The notes: generated by a model not told the origin, from the letters alone. A stretch of DNA of 64,000 bases from Enoplolaimus lenunculus (GCA_030248215.1 JASANG010003710.1:1-64000), one strand, 5' to 3'. Shown: positions 32,445 through 43,607, numbered from the stretch's first letter. Translations and numbers: made by a program.

Positions 32445-32960
32445 CGATCATTCTAACAATATCTGGTTTTAGTAGGCTGTTCGCAGTAAGGTTCATATTT
32501 GAGCTATATACCTTTTTTCATGAACCGTTACTCTTGATCATGCAGTTAAAATGTTTAAATAATTAAAACCACACACGTATCTAGTATGTTCGAGCCGTTA
32601 AGCTCAAACTAGAAAAAAGCAAACATTAAATCAAAAGTATATAATAATGGCATAAAGTTAATAATAGACAATAAAAGAAATGCAACGTCAAAGCTGGACA
32701 CGCAAGTATTTTCTTGTCAGAACCGCAGCTACGGGTATCACTTACTGACCTATTCAACTATACACTGCCCGCAAAACTGTTATGCAGCGTCTAATGAAAT
32801 TAATGTATACCTGAGCCCCTATTAAAAGGTTACTGATTATGCTAACAATTCCTGGGTTTAATAAGCTGTTCGTAGTAACGTTCATATTTGAGCTATATGC
32901 CTTCTTTTATGAACCGTTTACTTAATGACTATGCAACTAATGTTTTAAAAAGTTCAACCG
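32445..32960. repeat. Direct repeat pair, about 385 bp apart
   Basis: GTTCATATTTGAGCTATATA with AGGCTGTTCGCAGTA before it and CATGAACCGTTACTC after it at about 32460-32590 recurs in diverged form at about 32850-32975. No coding signal. Confidence 0.65.
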
Positions 32961-33003
32961 CACACGTGTCTACATTCTTACCACTGTACCCAAACTAAAA
33001 CGT

Positions 33004-33420
33004 TCAATATTGACGTATATCAATGATAATTCGATCTCGCAAAATTGTATTGATTGAGTTCAGATTCAAATGGTAATCATGTGTTAACGTTCCCGGACAC
33101 AATTCGGATTCCACTTCTGGTAGCTCACTATCAGTAATTGCGACGGTATTGTAGTTTTTTGGATCCCCCGAAAAGTCATTGATTGAGTTTAGATTTAAAT
33201 AGTAGCCATCTGCTTGCGTTCCCAGATACAATTCAGGTTGCGCTTATTGTGAGTCACTATTAAAAATTGCGCGGGCGTTATAGTTTTTTCAATCGCGCAA
33301 AATGTCATTGATAGAGTTTGGATTTAAATAGTAGCCATCCGTGTACGTTCCCGGATACAATTCATACTCGTCATCATTCGAGTCATGATCACAAAGTTTC
33401 ACTGTCTTTAAAAGAAATCA
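33004..33420 (-). pseudogene. Decayed repeat-protein reading frame, three modules of about 42 residues
   Basis: On the reverse strand one frame shows three copies of a module: ELYPGTYTDGYYLNPNSIND, then ELYLGTQADGYYLNLNSIND, then ELCPGTLTHDYHLNLNSINT, each preceded by acidic Ser/Asp/Glu text (DSELPEVESE). Unit length is about 126 bp. The first and middle units contain in-frame stops; the last 75 codons are open from 33231 to the stop at 33004. The family is not known to me. The conserved phase of the module (multiple of 3) argues that it was once translated. Confidence 0.4.
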
Positions 33421-33612
33421 AGTTCTAACTCACACTCGGATTCGCATTCGGAATTTAGGTCAGTATTGGTAACCTTGCTATTAATAGTATGGAAATATTT
33501 TTTCTCGCAGCAACGTTTTCCTTAATATTTTCGCACTTGAGCCAAACCGTCAGAAAAATACAATGGTCAGTGCCTACGGTACGTTTTCTACCATTTGTAT
33601 GTGTGCCTTTTA

Positions 33613-34440
33613 CTTAACTATTCAACAGTATCTATGAAATAATATAAAATTGCAACAATATTTAAAATCTTTGGAGCCTAGAAATGCACAATCTTAAAAG
33701 TTGCTTATAAAATCGAGGTACCAACAATTCACTTCACTGTGTCCGCTCCATAAAAAAACTCGATGGATGTTTGATATATATACGTTTGAACAGTAGACAA
33801 TTAATATAATGGTAAAACTTAGACATATTTTAGTCAACTGAATACTCCCATGTACTCTGGAAAAATCGCATCTGATGTAGCACCACAATTTTTATCCAAA
33901 TTAAAAATTAGTAACATTTTACTTAACTATTCAAAAAGTACCTATGAAATAATAAAAATCGGTAACATTTTTTGACACCTTTTTGACCCTAGAAACGCAC
34001 AATTCTAAAATCTGCTTATAAAGTGGAGGCAGGAACAATTCACTACATATATCTGCTACAGAAGAACTGGTCCGCCTTACCATAATATCAGGTTTCAACG
34101 AGATTAACGGTCAAAACAAAATAAATTTTTAGTGAATGTTTTATATATTCGTTTGACCAGTGGCAAGGTAATATACTATTAAATACTAGACAAATTTTTG
34201 ACAATTGAATACTTTCATGCACTCTGGAAAAATCGAATTTCTTGCAGTATGACAAGGTTTCATCTAAATTAATGATTGGTATCTTTTTACTTCTTAAATA
34301 TTCAACAAGTACCTATGAAATAACATAAAATGACGATATTTTTGGAATCTTTTGATCCCTATAAACGCACAATCCTCAAAACCTGTTTGTAAAATGAAGG
34401 CACCAACAATTCACTTCAACTGTGTCTACTTCGGGTAATA
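33613..34440. repeat. Three tandem units of about 310-370 bp
   Basis: Each unit starts near ACTTAACTATTCAA (about 33613, 33922, 34291) and contains CTATGAAATAA, CGCACAATTCTAAAA-like and CAACAATTCACTTCA words. The units are diverged, so this is an old array. Confidence 0.7.
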
Positions 34441-34529
34441 TGATCCACCTGACCAAAATATCAGCATTTAACCAGATTAACGATCAAAAAAATTATATTT
34501 TCAGTGGATGCTTGGCATATTCGTTATTC

Positions 34530-34725
34530 TTTTCTGAGTTAGGAGTAGAAAATATCAACTCACTCTGAGATTATTTGATTCCGGCTGAATTGTTTGATTA
34601 ACTCAAGAGGAGTTAAATCAATTTAGAATTATGCGTTCTGAAACACTTAGTACAGAGCTCAGGCTTCTGAGTGGGTTCAACTCATTCTTAGTTAAAAATC
34701 CACTGAGTGCAGTTTACAGTGTATG
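34530..34725. repeat. Family A copy, left-truncated
   Basis: CTTTTCTGAGTTAGGAGTAG to GCAGTTTACAGTGTA. Confidence 0.65.
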
Positions 34726-35455
34726 TTAACGCGGCGCAAGATCGGCTTGTTTATGGAACAGAACTAAAACATATTTATAGGCAAAGCAAACAGTTAATGG
34801 CTAAAATTTAAATTATATATCGTACCCTTAATACTTATTTGTGTCCGCTGACATCTCAGAAATTCCAAACGCACTATTAACTGTATGAAACAACTGCTAG
34901 AACAAAATGAAATTTCACAATATCAAATGTTTGTTAAAATTGGAGCAAAGCAGAATTTTTTTCTGAAATTTTAACATTTTTAAACATTCGTTGTATTAAC
35001 ATTACGGGACCTTACACCGTTACCGTCGGTATTAACATCGGCTGGGTTTTCAAAATGTAACTTTAAGTATTAACTTTAGATGTGTTTAAGTAATTACTTA
35101 AGTCTCTGACTTAATTTTCCACTCAACTTTTTCTACACAAAGACAAATAAATGTCAGCTTTGAGCCAGTCACATAACAAGGAACATACAGCTTTGCGTTA
35201 TTTTAATAAAACAGCCATGTGTCTGTGCAATATCAAATAGGCCAAAGTTAATATGCCTGAACTGTTAGTCTGTAACGCGTCAAATTTGGATCAGGGACTT
35301 AAGTATTTTTATAAAATTTTAGTACGCGTTTAGAATCGATAAATTAGTTAAGTAAGTGCTTAGTACATATTTAAGCTTATTGTCGTACTTAAGTACTGTT
35401 GCAAGAAAAAATGCAGTGAAGCGGCGAAAATTGTTGGAAGCAAACATAAGAAACT
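34726..35455. other. Intergenic, nothing recognised
   Basis: AT-rich; no gene or repeat end seen. It ends at the outer border of the inverted duplication. Confidence 0.35.
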
Positions 35456-36528
35456 TTAAGGAGATAAATTATGAAAATTTCTTAGCGACAAAACGGCTGA
35501 AATTGTGTGAACTTTTTGTTCTGAGCAAGCAAGCAGACTGGGCTGAGCCAATTCGTACAAATATTGAATTAATAAATTAATTTCATCACTGATCAGCGGA
35601 AGATTGGAATAGAATTTAATGCGAGTTTTTAATTCGTTTTTAAGCTCGTCGCATAATGACATCATATGTTCGGCGGTTGCGGTGCTTCGTTTGACCGAAT
35701 TTCCAAAATCAGTCGAAGTGAACGCTGAGCCAATTGCATTTTCGCCAGTTTTTTTCATATGGACTGAAATACAACAAATAATTAAACATAATTGATTGCG
35801 TCATAATTAGGGATTGTGTCAAAAATAAAACGCTATTTTGAACGCTTTTCAGATTTGAACATTATCTTTTAAAACGTTTTGTTTGCATAAGCCAAGAAAC
35901 TCCAACATTTGTAAGAACACTATTTTGGCATCAATATAAACATTGTTCAATAGTCGAAATGTGTTTTTGTGGTTTTGATACTTACATGAACCACTGGTGA
36001 GATTGAATGGTTCTTAATTACCGTTTGGCTGAGTTTGTACAAAATTAAATTGCAGAGTCCAACTAAGAAAAAATGGTTGAAAATTATTACTAAAAATCTC
36101 TTATTCACAATCAATAACTCAAAAATTTGCATAAGCTACCATCCATTTCTTATTATGGTAACAATTGTTACGGGTTGTGCAGGATAAAGGCTTTACAACA
36201 CGTGACAGACAGCACCCTGCGGTCGAGTGGTAAGCTCCTACACCCGAGCAGTGAATGCAACTTCCATCCTTTACTACTGAGTTGAAACCCCCCAGACTAA
36301 ACATGGTTTTCAGATGAAATTAAAAATATTCATGTGGGAAAAGATTAACGATTACAGGCAATTTGTTCACAGGTATTTTTTGCAAAAGTAGAAGAAATGG
36401 CGTTTACCTGGCAAAACGAATATTGCAGCCAACGTTTGACACGTGAATAATGCCAAAATTATGAAAACAAACACAACTTTCACAGAGCCAATTGCCGACG
36501 CCATCATAATATACATGTTTTTATTCAT
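35456..36528 (-). CDS. Small secreted protein, left copy, two exons
   Basis: Reverse-strand exon 1 36528-36408 and exon 2 35763-35456, phase 1, donor GTAAAC, acceptor TTTCAG; 142 aa. The first exon encodes a clear signal peptide (VVFVFIILALFTCQTLAA after a short N-terminus). The mature part is about 105 aa, mostly polar and helical in look, with two Cys (MMSLCDELKNELKTRIKFY and PSLLACSEQ). I do not recognise the family. The copy at 45604-47989 encodes a near-identical product, and changes between them leave both frames open, which supports a real gene. The two copies are transcribed away from each other. An extracellular role is inferred from the signal peptide only. Confidence 0.65.
36115..36345 (-). 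repeat. tRNA-related SINE-like element
   Basis: On the reverse strand: CACATGAATATTTTTAATTT, then TTTCAACTCAGTAGTAAAGG and GGTGTAGGAGCTTACCACTC. It matches the mirrored copy at 45790-45955 and relatives at 46670 and 57005. Confidence 0.5.
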
Positions 36529-36576
36529 TACAACAATTAACAAATGTGTAACTTAAACTATTTGCCTCAGACATCT

Positions 36577-36630
36577 GAGCGAATTCAACTCATTCTGAGT
36601 TAAAATCAACTCACTGAAATTTAGAGTGCG
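36577..36630. repeat. Family A end fragment (mirrored at 45485-45545)
   Basis: Only the last about 55 bp (CAACTCATTCTGAGTTAAAA to GAAATTTAGAGTGCG) are present, at the matching place in both arms. The truncation therefore predates the duplication. Confidence 0.7.
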
Positions 36631-37017
36631 TGGTCGTTGTGGCTGCAACGTTGTTTACATTTTTAATTTTTGTGGAAAAATCTTAAAGGATATGCATGAG
36701 AAATAAACAATGGTACAGTGGGACGCGTAAAAACCGTAGCCGGATCCAGATGTTCACAAATTTTGCAGAAGTTGGAGGTGAAGCAAAATTAGACAATAAA
36801 AATCATTTCAATTATGTTAAACTTTCACAATTTGCCAAAAATTGAAGTTTTAAACATCTTTTTAGAGGAATTTCTCAAAAGCGTCCCAAATTAAAATACA
36901 CTCAATGACCAGCAAAATTGACGCAACCTTTGCAAAAAAGTCTATCGAAGATGGAGGTTGAAGTTTTGTCGGAGCCGGAGACGAAGACAGACCTTCGGTT
37001 GTACCATAGATAATGGT

Positions 37018-37174
37018 ATAGATGGGCACGGGATATCCGGATATCCGGATATTTGGATATGAAAAATATCCGGATATGTATCCGAAATGAAACGTGTATG
37101 CGGATATCCGGATAAATATCCGGCAAAAACTGCCGGATATCCGGATATAAAAAATATCCGATGCCCATCACTAG
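37018..37174. repeat. Family E short form
   Basis: GATGGGCACGGGATATCCGG to ATATCCGATGCCCATC; about 155 bp, mostly ATATCCGGATAT words in palindrome. Mirrored at 44962-45107. Confidence 0.85.
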
Positions 37175-38104
37175 ATAATGGTTATAACTTGAATTTTCTG
37201 TAAATTGGGACAAATTCAAATTAGACCGAAACCAGTTGCGTTGTTTAAACCCATTGTTGACCAATTACATTGAATGAAAGGAATTCCGTCCGTGCGCAAT
37301 TATCCGGTTTAAATGGTTGGTAGCATTCAAATATGTAAAATAGCAATGAAATAATCCGATAGCAAATTTACATAACGAATTCCATTCAAAGTTCACTTTG
37401 TTCCATTTCGTTGTTTACTTCACACAGAAATATAAAATCAACTTTCGAGCCGTCCATAAAGAAGTTTAGGAGGGAGACACTTATCAGATTTCTGTGACAC
37501 ATTTACAATTCCCAAGTGAAAAAATATTTTTTTACAATTTGTTATGCGGCATCTTACGGCGATTCACATTTGTTGCCGTAAGGCATCGGATCGCACAAAA
37601 AGATTCAAAAGAATAGCGCCAGCGTAACTCTTTCATGAATTGTTAGCAAATTTCTACTTCCTCAATATTTATGAAAATCATTTTGAGGCACAGCTTGGAG
37701 TATGCGTCTATTTTACCCACCAGTCTGAGTGTCTCAGGGAAAACACACATTGTCCTGTCATGCCCATTGCGCAATGAAGTCTATCAATGACTTAAAATCT
37801 TGATGTATTTGACACAATGCCGACCACTTAGTCAAATTATTGTTAACCTTAAAATTGGTAACAACTAACAAGTAATAAACTATCTGTCTATTGAGTACAA
37901 ACTGTTTCTATTAGCAGGTTCAGACAGTCAAAGACCGAAAAGGTTTTATCAGGTTTTGTATGGTAAATTATACTAAATGAACGTTCAAGCAAACGAAATT
38001 AAGTTGATTACTTGGTCACAGTATTTAGGTAATATTTTTTACAATTTCTCAAAGTTTTTACTTCTGACCACGTAATTGTAAGCATGTCGTATAGGCCATA
38101 TCGT
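37175..38104. other. Arm sequence without recognised gene
   Basis: AT-rich, matched in reverse by about 44075-44960. No coding signal shared by both arms was found here. Confidence 0.4.
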
Positions 38105-39165
38105 CGTCTTAATTCCAAAAGGTTCTAAGTCCAATTTTTACAAAACTGAGTTTTCAAAACATTTGATCAAACAAAACACGCTGAATTTAATGGCGCAAAG
38201 AGCTAACGCCTTAGGTCTCTAAATAAGCAAATAACAAAAGGTGCTAAATACATGCAATACACGTTTCAAAATATTTTTGATTACAGCAAGTGCTAAAGTG
38301 TAAAGATGGACTTAGCACTTTTCGTCACTTCCGTGTTAAACACTCAGTCTGATCAAAAAGCTGACAAAGACTGAATATAAGACTCAAAAATTACACTAAG
38401 CCTATACCACATTTAGTGTTTAAGAGTTTGCCCCTGAAAATATCCGCATAATGCAGAAAACAAACATTTTCTTGCCAGAACAACAATAATCTAATTGAAA
38501 CTACATAGCTAGTGAGTGTAAGTTTTTGATGTGATCAGAATCTCAAGTAATATAAATAATTGGCGCTGTAACGACGGTTAGTGAAGATGAACAAAACGAA
38601 ACTTTCAATTTAGCATCAAAATAAAAATAAGCATTATTTTCTGTTCGGTTCTTACCCTGCTGCCTTAGAGTAAACTTTTAATGGTTTAGAAGTTTAAATA
38701 TTTTATTAATGGATCAGGCTAAGTTTACTGCACAGCAAGTGCTTGAAAAGGTACTTGAAAGCGAATACAGTGATTCGGACGATGAAGGTGGTATTGAATC
38801 AGTGAACGAAACAGTATTACCAGATTCTGACGGCAGTCGTCATCATGTTGTACGGCAGCAAATCATTCACCGAAACCAGCAAAGCAAATTTAACCGCGTG
38901 CGTAATCCTGATTTTGTCAATGAGGACGAGAGGGTTCAAGACATAACAAGCAGGTCGGTGTCCGATTCAGAATCTTTAAATGATAGCGATGCAACGTATG
39001 TAATTAGCATGGGCGGTTCCGAATCAGAGCTCAGTGATTCGGACCCTCCAAGTACCGATTCACGTGGAAGTGATGTTGATAACTAAGAGACAATCAATTT
39101 AGCATGTGAACAAAAACGTAAGCGCGCATGCAAAGGACATGCAGTCCCGGAACAGTGGGCTAAAA
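38105..39165. mobile_element. Segment unique to the left arm, with piggyBac-like remnant
   Basis: Comparison with the right arm (44020-44050) shows about 1.06 kb present only here. It contains the piggyBac-like N-terminal frame at 38709. Either the segment was inserted after duplication or the right arm lost it; no clear TTAA duplication was found at the edges. Confidence 0.5.
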
Positions 39166-39173
39166 ACGAGGAA
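38709..39173 (+). pseudogene. piggyBac-like transposase, N-terminal fragment
   Basis: An ATG frame of 125 codons (38709-39086) begins with KFTAQQVLEKVLES followed by SDSDDEGG and further Ser/Asp/Glu clusters, the usual opening of PGBD/piggyBac-type transposases. After its stop, the +1-shifted region 39105-39173 reads KRKRACKGHAVPEQWAKNEE, like the basic KRKR..P..W..N block that follows the acidic region in that family. The DDE catalytic part is not seen downstream. So this is a broken fragment. The assignment rests on composition and the two short motifs. Confidence 0.45.
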
Positions 39174-39368
39174 TTCAAATTTTAAATTAACAAGTTTGGT
39201 CTGCTAAAGTTTGGATTTTGTTCATGACATGGTCGTTTTGCAAAAATTATGTTTTTTGGTCACGAAGTATCGAATCCACATTATAAATATCCTTCAGAAA
39301 GGTCATACAAAAGGTTCTTCGTTACTCGGTGTACAAATTTACGGTCCTGAGATCTCAAATAAGCTGAA

Positions 39369-39713
39369 TCAGATCGCATATACAAAGTTGAACAAATATT
39401 TGAGTTTCTCGACTTCCCTGATCATTCCACGCCCAAATTGCAATTTTCGATAAAGTTCACCTTTAAGTCTCGGACAAATGGTCAGATTTTTAATATACGA
39501 ATAATGTCCTGAAATGTTTTTGGCAGAAATGAACGCAATGCGAAACTCAGAAATCATATAAATAACACATTTGTCACGGCATTTCGCATGTAACAATTTT
39601 GAAACGAAATATAACAAAAAACACATAAAAACCAAATAAAATATCACTCTGCGGAACAGTTGACCAACAACGTAGAGTTTGCCGAGTATCTTAATCCCAC
39701 GAGGCCGCTTCAA
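39369..39713 (-). other. Mirrored open frame, left member
   Basis: A frame without ATG at its start reads KRPRGIKILGKLYVVGQLF, then a hydrophobic stretch (FYLVFMCFLLYFV). Its mirror at 43608-43940 stays open with about eight changes, most of them altering residues. No family match. It could be an exon or simply an old transposon piece kept open by recency. Confidence 0.25.
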
Positions 39714-39991
39714 ATGCCGATTGAGTTACGGGACATTATAAACCGAATCAAAGTTTAGCACTGACTCGAAAGAAATAACAAACTTAACGGATTACTTGAC
39801 TTGCAACCGCTAAGTTGTTAAAAGCATAGTCTTGCATTATGCATTGTTCGCAGTAAACGTTCTTGTATATCAGCTCACAGTTTCCACAAGCCAAAATTAG
39901 AACCCACTGCTATGCTGTATTTTAGGCCGAAAGTCCTGTAACATGTGCTATTGCACTGTAGCCCTTTATCATGAGTGGATAATCGCTATTT

Positions 39992-40264
39992 AACAAGAGT
40001 GTGCAACTGAGTACACTCTCTATAGAAAAGAATGTACCCGGCATACGTTGCCTTATTGCCATACCTTCCTTTTATTTAGAGGGGATACAACCGGTGCGAA
40101 CCACAGCACTTTATGTATGCGGTGTCACACATGCTCCACTTATAGTTAAATTTAAGGGAATTCATGTGATAGTGACCCCCTCTTAACAAGAGGGGTCGGA
40201 CTAAAATGCAACGACCGGTGGTATATTTTGCACCATGCGGACCGCAAGAATTGCACACTCTTGT
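39992..40264. repeat. TIR element with AGTGTGCAA ends, left copy
   Basis: AAGAGTGTGCAACTGAGTAC on the left and GCAAGAATTGCACACTCTTG on the right; 273 bp. Contains the hairpin CCCCCTCTTAACAAGAGGGG. Inverse copy at 43052-43326. Confidence 0.8.
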
Positions 40265-40270
40265 CATTAT

Positions 40271-40734
40271 TCACTCTTGCGTTTAGTAACTTCAAAAAAT
40301 CCGATATTTGCAAAATAAAATTTGCCTTCGAACTAACTTCTCGAAATGTATTCTAAAGCTGCACAATTCATAGAAAACCAGTATATAAATTGAACGCACA
40401 ATTAAGTCTTATACCAAAATAATTTTTGGGAAGTTATGATAGTTTTTAGTTTACATCCGCTTCGAAATTTAAACTAAACTGGCTGATAAGAATTTTTACA
40501 CTAAATTTAATAATTTTTTGCATACGTTATCGAAAGGTAACCACGTCAAAGCATAACTAATCTTGACATAAACCTCATGTTTCCATCAAAATGGTAAGCT
40601 GTGTTTAGGCGTAATTCTTGTAAAAATAATGATAAGATTAAAATAGCCCCATGAATATATCCGTTGTAGGAAATGTTTTTAGACGGATTAGGAACAGTAG
40701 CATAAGCCTATTCCAAAGCCTAAGTGTAACCGGC
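40271..40734. other. Start of the spacer between arms, nothing recognised
   Basis: AT-rich; 40697-40730 has a small TTAGGC-type scrap (AACAGTAGCATAAGCC). Confidence 0.35.
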
Positions 40735-40893
40735 CCAAGCATATAACAGAGCCGCAACTGTAGTATAAGCATATTCCTAAGCCTAAGCCTGAGCCTTAGC
40801 CTAAGCGTAAGCAAAAAAGTTAGTCTAAAGTTTAAACTGAGTCTATTACTGCCCCGTCGGAAAACGATCCGGCCCTGTTCTGTACATGAGCCG
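40735..40893. repeat. Family B1 MITE
   Basis: GGCCCAAGCATATAACAGAG to GCCCTGTTCTGTACATGAGC, with CCTAAGCCTAAGCCTGAGCC inside. Confidence 0.8.
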
Positions 40894-40921
40894 TTTAACC
40901 TGTATTACGGATTTTATTTAA

Positions 40922-41475
40922 GCTCCTTGGCCAAACCAATTCTTCCCTATCAGCTACCTTCGATGTCACCTTTTTGACTTATTTCAAAGCTCTGAATGAT
41001 CGTTGTGAAGACAGAATCAAACTCGTAAACGAAGCGATCGAAAGCCAAACACAATTTTTAAATTCAATCCCAATGCACGTAATTTTATACCGGTTCGGTC
41101 AAATACACAGCAGACAAAATTCTGAAACAAACCAGCAACAAACATTGCAATCAAAGCGAGTTAGAAGTCATGACCCATGTAAAGGCTCAGGGGCGGAACG
41201 TTTTTCTGTGGGACTAGAATAGAGTAAGCTTGAGCTTTAGACTAATCTTTTTGCTTGACTTAGGCTTTGGCTTAGGTTTAAGTTTAGAAATAAACTCATT
41301 CTTACGCTTATGCTTAGGCTTAGGAAAATGCTTATAATACTGTTTTGCCCCTGCCGTTTACATTGGCCGAAGTCAGAAGCAATTTTTAGTTCCAGACGAT
41401 TTTGATATTGCTAAAATTGATGCAGGAGGACGATATTTTGGGGGCAAAAACATAAGCCATTGCTGTTTTGGCTAA
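40922..41475 (+). CDS. Exon-like pieces of an unknown gene in the palindrome spacer
   Basis: From an acceptor-like TTTAAG at about 40913-40921, one frame runs open to about 41171 and reads coding-like (FKALNDRCEDRIKLVNEAIE, FLNSIPMHVILYRFGQIHS). A family B2 element follows at 41172-41368. After a TTTTTAG acceptor (41395) the same phase gives PDDFDIAKIDAGGRYFGGK and a stop at 41473-41475. Splicing from GTAAAG just inside the element (41178) to 41395 keeps frame; so does simply removing the element with its duplicated GAAGTCA. No start codon exon was found upstream. The helix-like first part vaguely resembles the mature part of the secreted proteins in the arms. Function unknown. Confidence 0.4.
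41172..41368. repeat. Family B2 MITE with TTAGGC core, at a coding exon
   Basis: GACCCATGTAAAGGCTCAGG to GCCCCTGCCGTTTACATTGG. GAAGTCA lies on both sides (41164-41170 and 41369-41375), a 7-8 bp target duplication. Confidence 0.85.
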
Positions 41476-41936
41476 AAGTTAAAAGTTGAAACGAACCAGA
41501 AAATATTTTTAAATTTCATTTTGGTACCTTCAAAAAACTTATAAACTGATCCAGAAACGTATCTCGATAGGGAAAGATGTTATCAGCTCATGAATGTGCA
41601 ATCATGTGGGATTTGGAGCTAAATATTTTGGTTTATTTTAAACACGGTTATTAGGTATGTTCAGGAATTCAGAAGACGTGCAAATTTTGTGAAGTGAATA
41701 TTCTACTGATATTCAATAAAAGGGTTTGGTATCTACGAACAACTTCAAAATGTTCACAATTGCACACTATGTCCTTTATATCAAGTATGACTTGCCTAAA
41801 ATGGTTGAAACTGATAAAAAATTCTGCAACGATACGGATACGGGCGTGAGTTATTGTCAATATTACATAACATATTGATACTGCGTACACGATGCATTGT
41901 TTCAAAACGTTATTCAAATTATTGAATAAATTGAAT
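41476..41936. other. Spacer sequence, nothing recognised
   Basis: AT-rich; a reverse 82-codon frame has no supporting feature. Confidence 0.3.
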
Positions 41937-42000
41937 GAATTTGAAATTCTGAGTTCTGATAGTCCTAAGTCTCAGACTGACTGATCCAAGTCAAACACAA
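41937..42000. repeat. Family A interior fragment
   Basis: GAAATTCTGAGTTCTGATAG to CAGACTGACTGATCC; ends absent. Confidence 0.55.
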
Positions 42001-42280
42001 ATTCGATTCACATATTTTTGTTTGTTAAACCGATCTTCAAAACTACTGTATCAGGTTTGGCAATAAAAACCTATTCGATTCATAATCAACAATTCTTGGA
42101 AATAAATTAGAAAAAGAAATTTTCTCATTTCAACGCTTTATCGTTGGTGTTTATTACTTGAAACTCAAACTACTGAATAACGGCGCTTTAGGCGATTTTA
42201 TTGGTGTTTATTTAGTGATTATTTCTGTGGTGCAAATTTGTTTTAAATATGGCACCATTAAGGATGCATATTAAAACCGT

Positions 42281-42456
42281 CCCATGTATAGAAGAGGACC
42301 GCATCGTTTTGCGAAGGGTCAACAATATAGTTTAAGCTTCAGACTAATTTTTTGCTTAGGCTTAGGCTTAGGCTTAGGCTCATCCGTACGCTTAGGCTCT
42401 AGGCTTAAGCTGAGGAATATGCTTATACTACTGTTTCGCCCCTGTTATATACATGG
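42281..42456. repeat. Family B1 MITE
   Basis: CGTCCCATGTATAGAAGAGG to GCCCCTGTTATATACATGGG, four GGCTTA units inside. Confidence 0.8.
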
Positions 42457-42481
42457 GCCTTAAAACCTGAAATACATTTTA

Positions 42482-42790
42482 GGACAGCAACCAGATTTTG
42501 AATTTGCCAAGATATTAACTTCGATCAAATTGTCACGAGCGAGTGCTGCGAACGGACAAATTTCCGTTGAGCTCTATAGTAAGCAGTGGAGTAATTCGAA
42601 AGCTTGTAACCTTGTATTTTTCTGATCAAATCTTCAAAAATTTCCGGTACGTTTCTCGTGTTAACCTTTTTGTATACGCTCGTAATATATTTCAGTTGCA
42701 AAAAACCCGTTGGCCTGGTTCGTTACCCGCGAAAACTTTATTTGTTACCTGGGGATATACAAGTAGTCAACGCAAAATTTTAGATAGCAT
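42482..42790 (+). CDS. Exon-like piece of an unknown gene, second in the spacer
   Basis: After an ACATTTTAG acceptor one frame reads GQQPDFEFAKILTSIKLSRA and on to SVELYSKQWSNSKAC, closing at a stop about 42630. Its opening resembles PDDFDIAKID of the piece at 41396, so these may be two copies of one exon. Past AAAGCTTG a second frame (KLVTLYFSDQIFKNFRYVSR) matches the relic at 20540-20640. A splice from GTAACC (about 42603) to TTTCAG (42695) is possible. The model is unresolved and function unknown. Confidence 0.35.
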
Positions 42791-43051
42791 ATATAGTTAA
42801 CACTCGAAAATTTCTAATTTTCGATAACCTAAGGTTAACACTGAAAAATTTTTTAAAATTGTCGAATGTTAATTGGTCAGGTTATGATATTTCCTGTGGA
42901 ACTTCGTAAAATTATATTGTGAAGAGGCATCACTCGTTGCTTTCAATTGTGCAGCTTAGAATACATTTCGAAGATTACTTCGCAGGCAAATTTTAATTCC
43001 CAAATATCGGATTTTTTTTGAAGTTACTAAACGCAAGAGTGAATAATAATG

Positions 43052-43326
43052 ACAAGAGTGCGCAATACTTGGGGTCCGCATGGTGCAAAATATACCACCG
43101 GTCGTTGCATTTTAGTCCGACCCCTCTTGTTAAGAGGGGGTCACTATCACATGAATTCCCTTAAATTTAACTATAAGTGGAGCATGTGTGACGCCGCATA
43201 CATAAAGCGCTGTGGTTCGCACTGGTTGTATCCCTCTAAATAAAGGGAAGGTATGGCAATAAGGCAACGTATGCCGGGTACATTCTTTTCTATACAGAGT
43301 GTACTCAGTTGCACACTTTTGTTAAA
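43052..43326. repeat. TIR element with AGTGTGCAA ends, right copy
   Basis: CAAGAGTGCGCAATACTTGG to CAGTTGCACACTTTTGTT; inverse of 39992-40264, with small changes at the ends. Confidence 0.8.
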
Positions 43327-43607
43327 TAGCGATTATCCACTCATGATAAAGGGCAACAGTGCAATAGCACATGTTACAGGAGTTTCAGCCTAAAATACAG
43401 CATAGTTTTAGCAGTGGGTTCTAATTTTGACTTGTGGAAACTGTGAGCTGATATACAAGAAAGTTTATTGTGAACAATGCATAATGCAAGACTATGCTTT
43501 TAACAACTTAGCGGTTGCAAGTCAAGTAATCCGTTAAGTTTGTTATTTCTTTCGAGTCAGTGCTAAACTTTGATTCGGTTTATAATGTCCCGTAACTCAA
43601 TCGGCAT

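Larger units (their letters stand above)
35456..40270. repeat. Left arm of a large inverted duplication
   Basis: Pairs in reverse orientation with 43045-47989. Landmarks: secreted gene exon 2, exon 1, tRNA-related element, family A end, family E short form (37018 with 44962), open frame (39713 with 43608), and AGTGTGCAA element (39992 with 43052). Identity by eye is about 90-95% in most blocks. This arm has about 1.06 kb (38105-39165) absent from the other. Confidence 0.9.
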
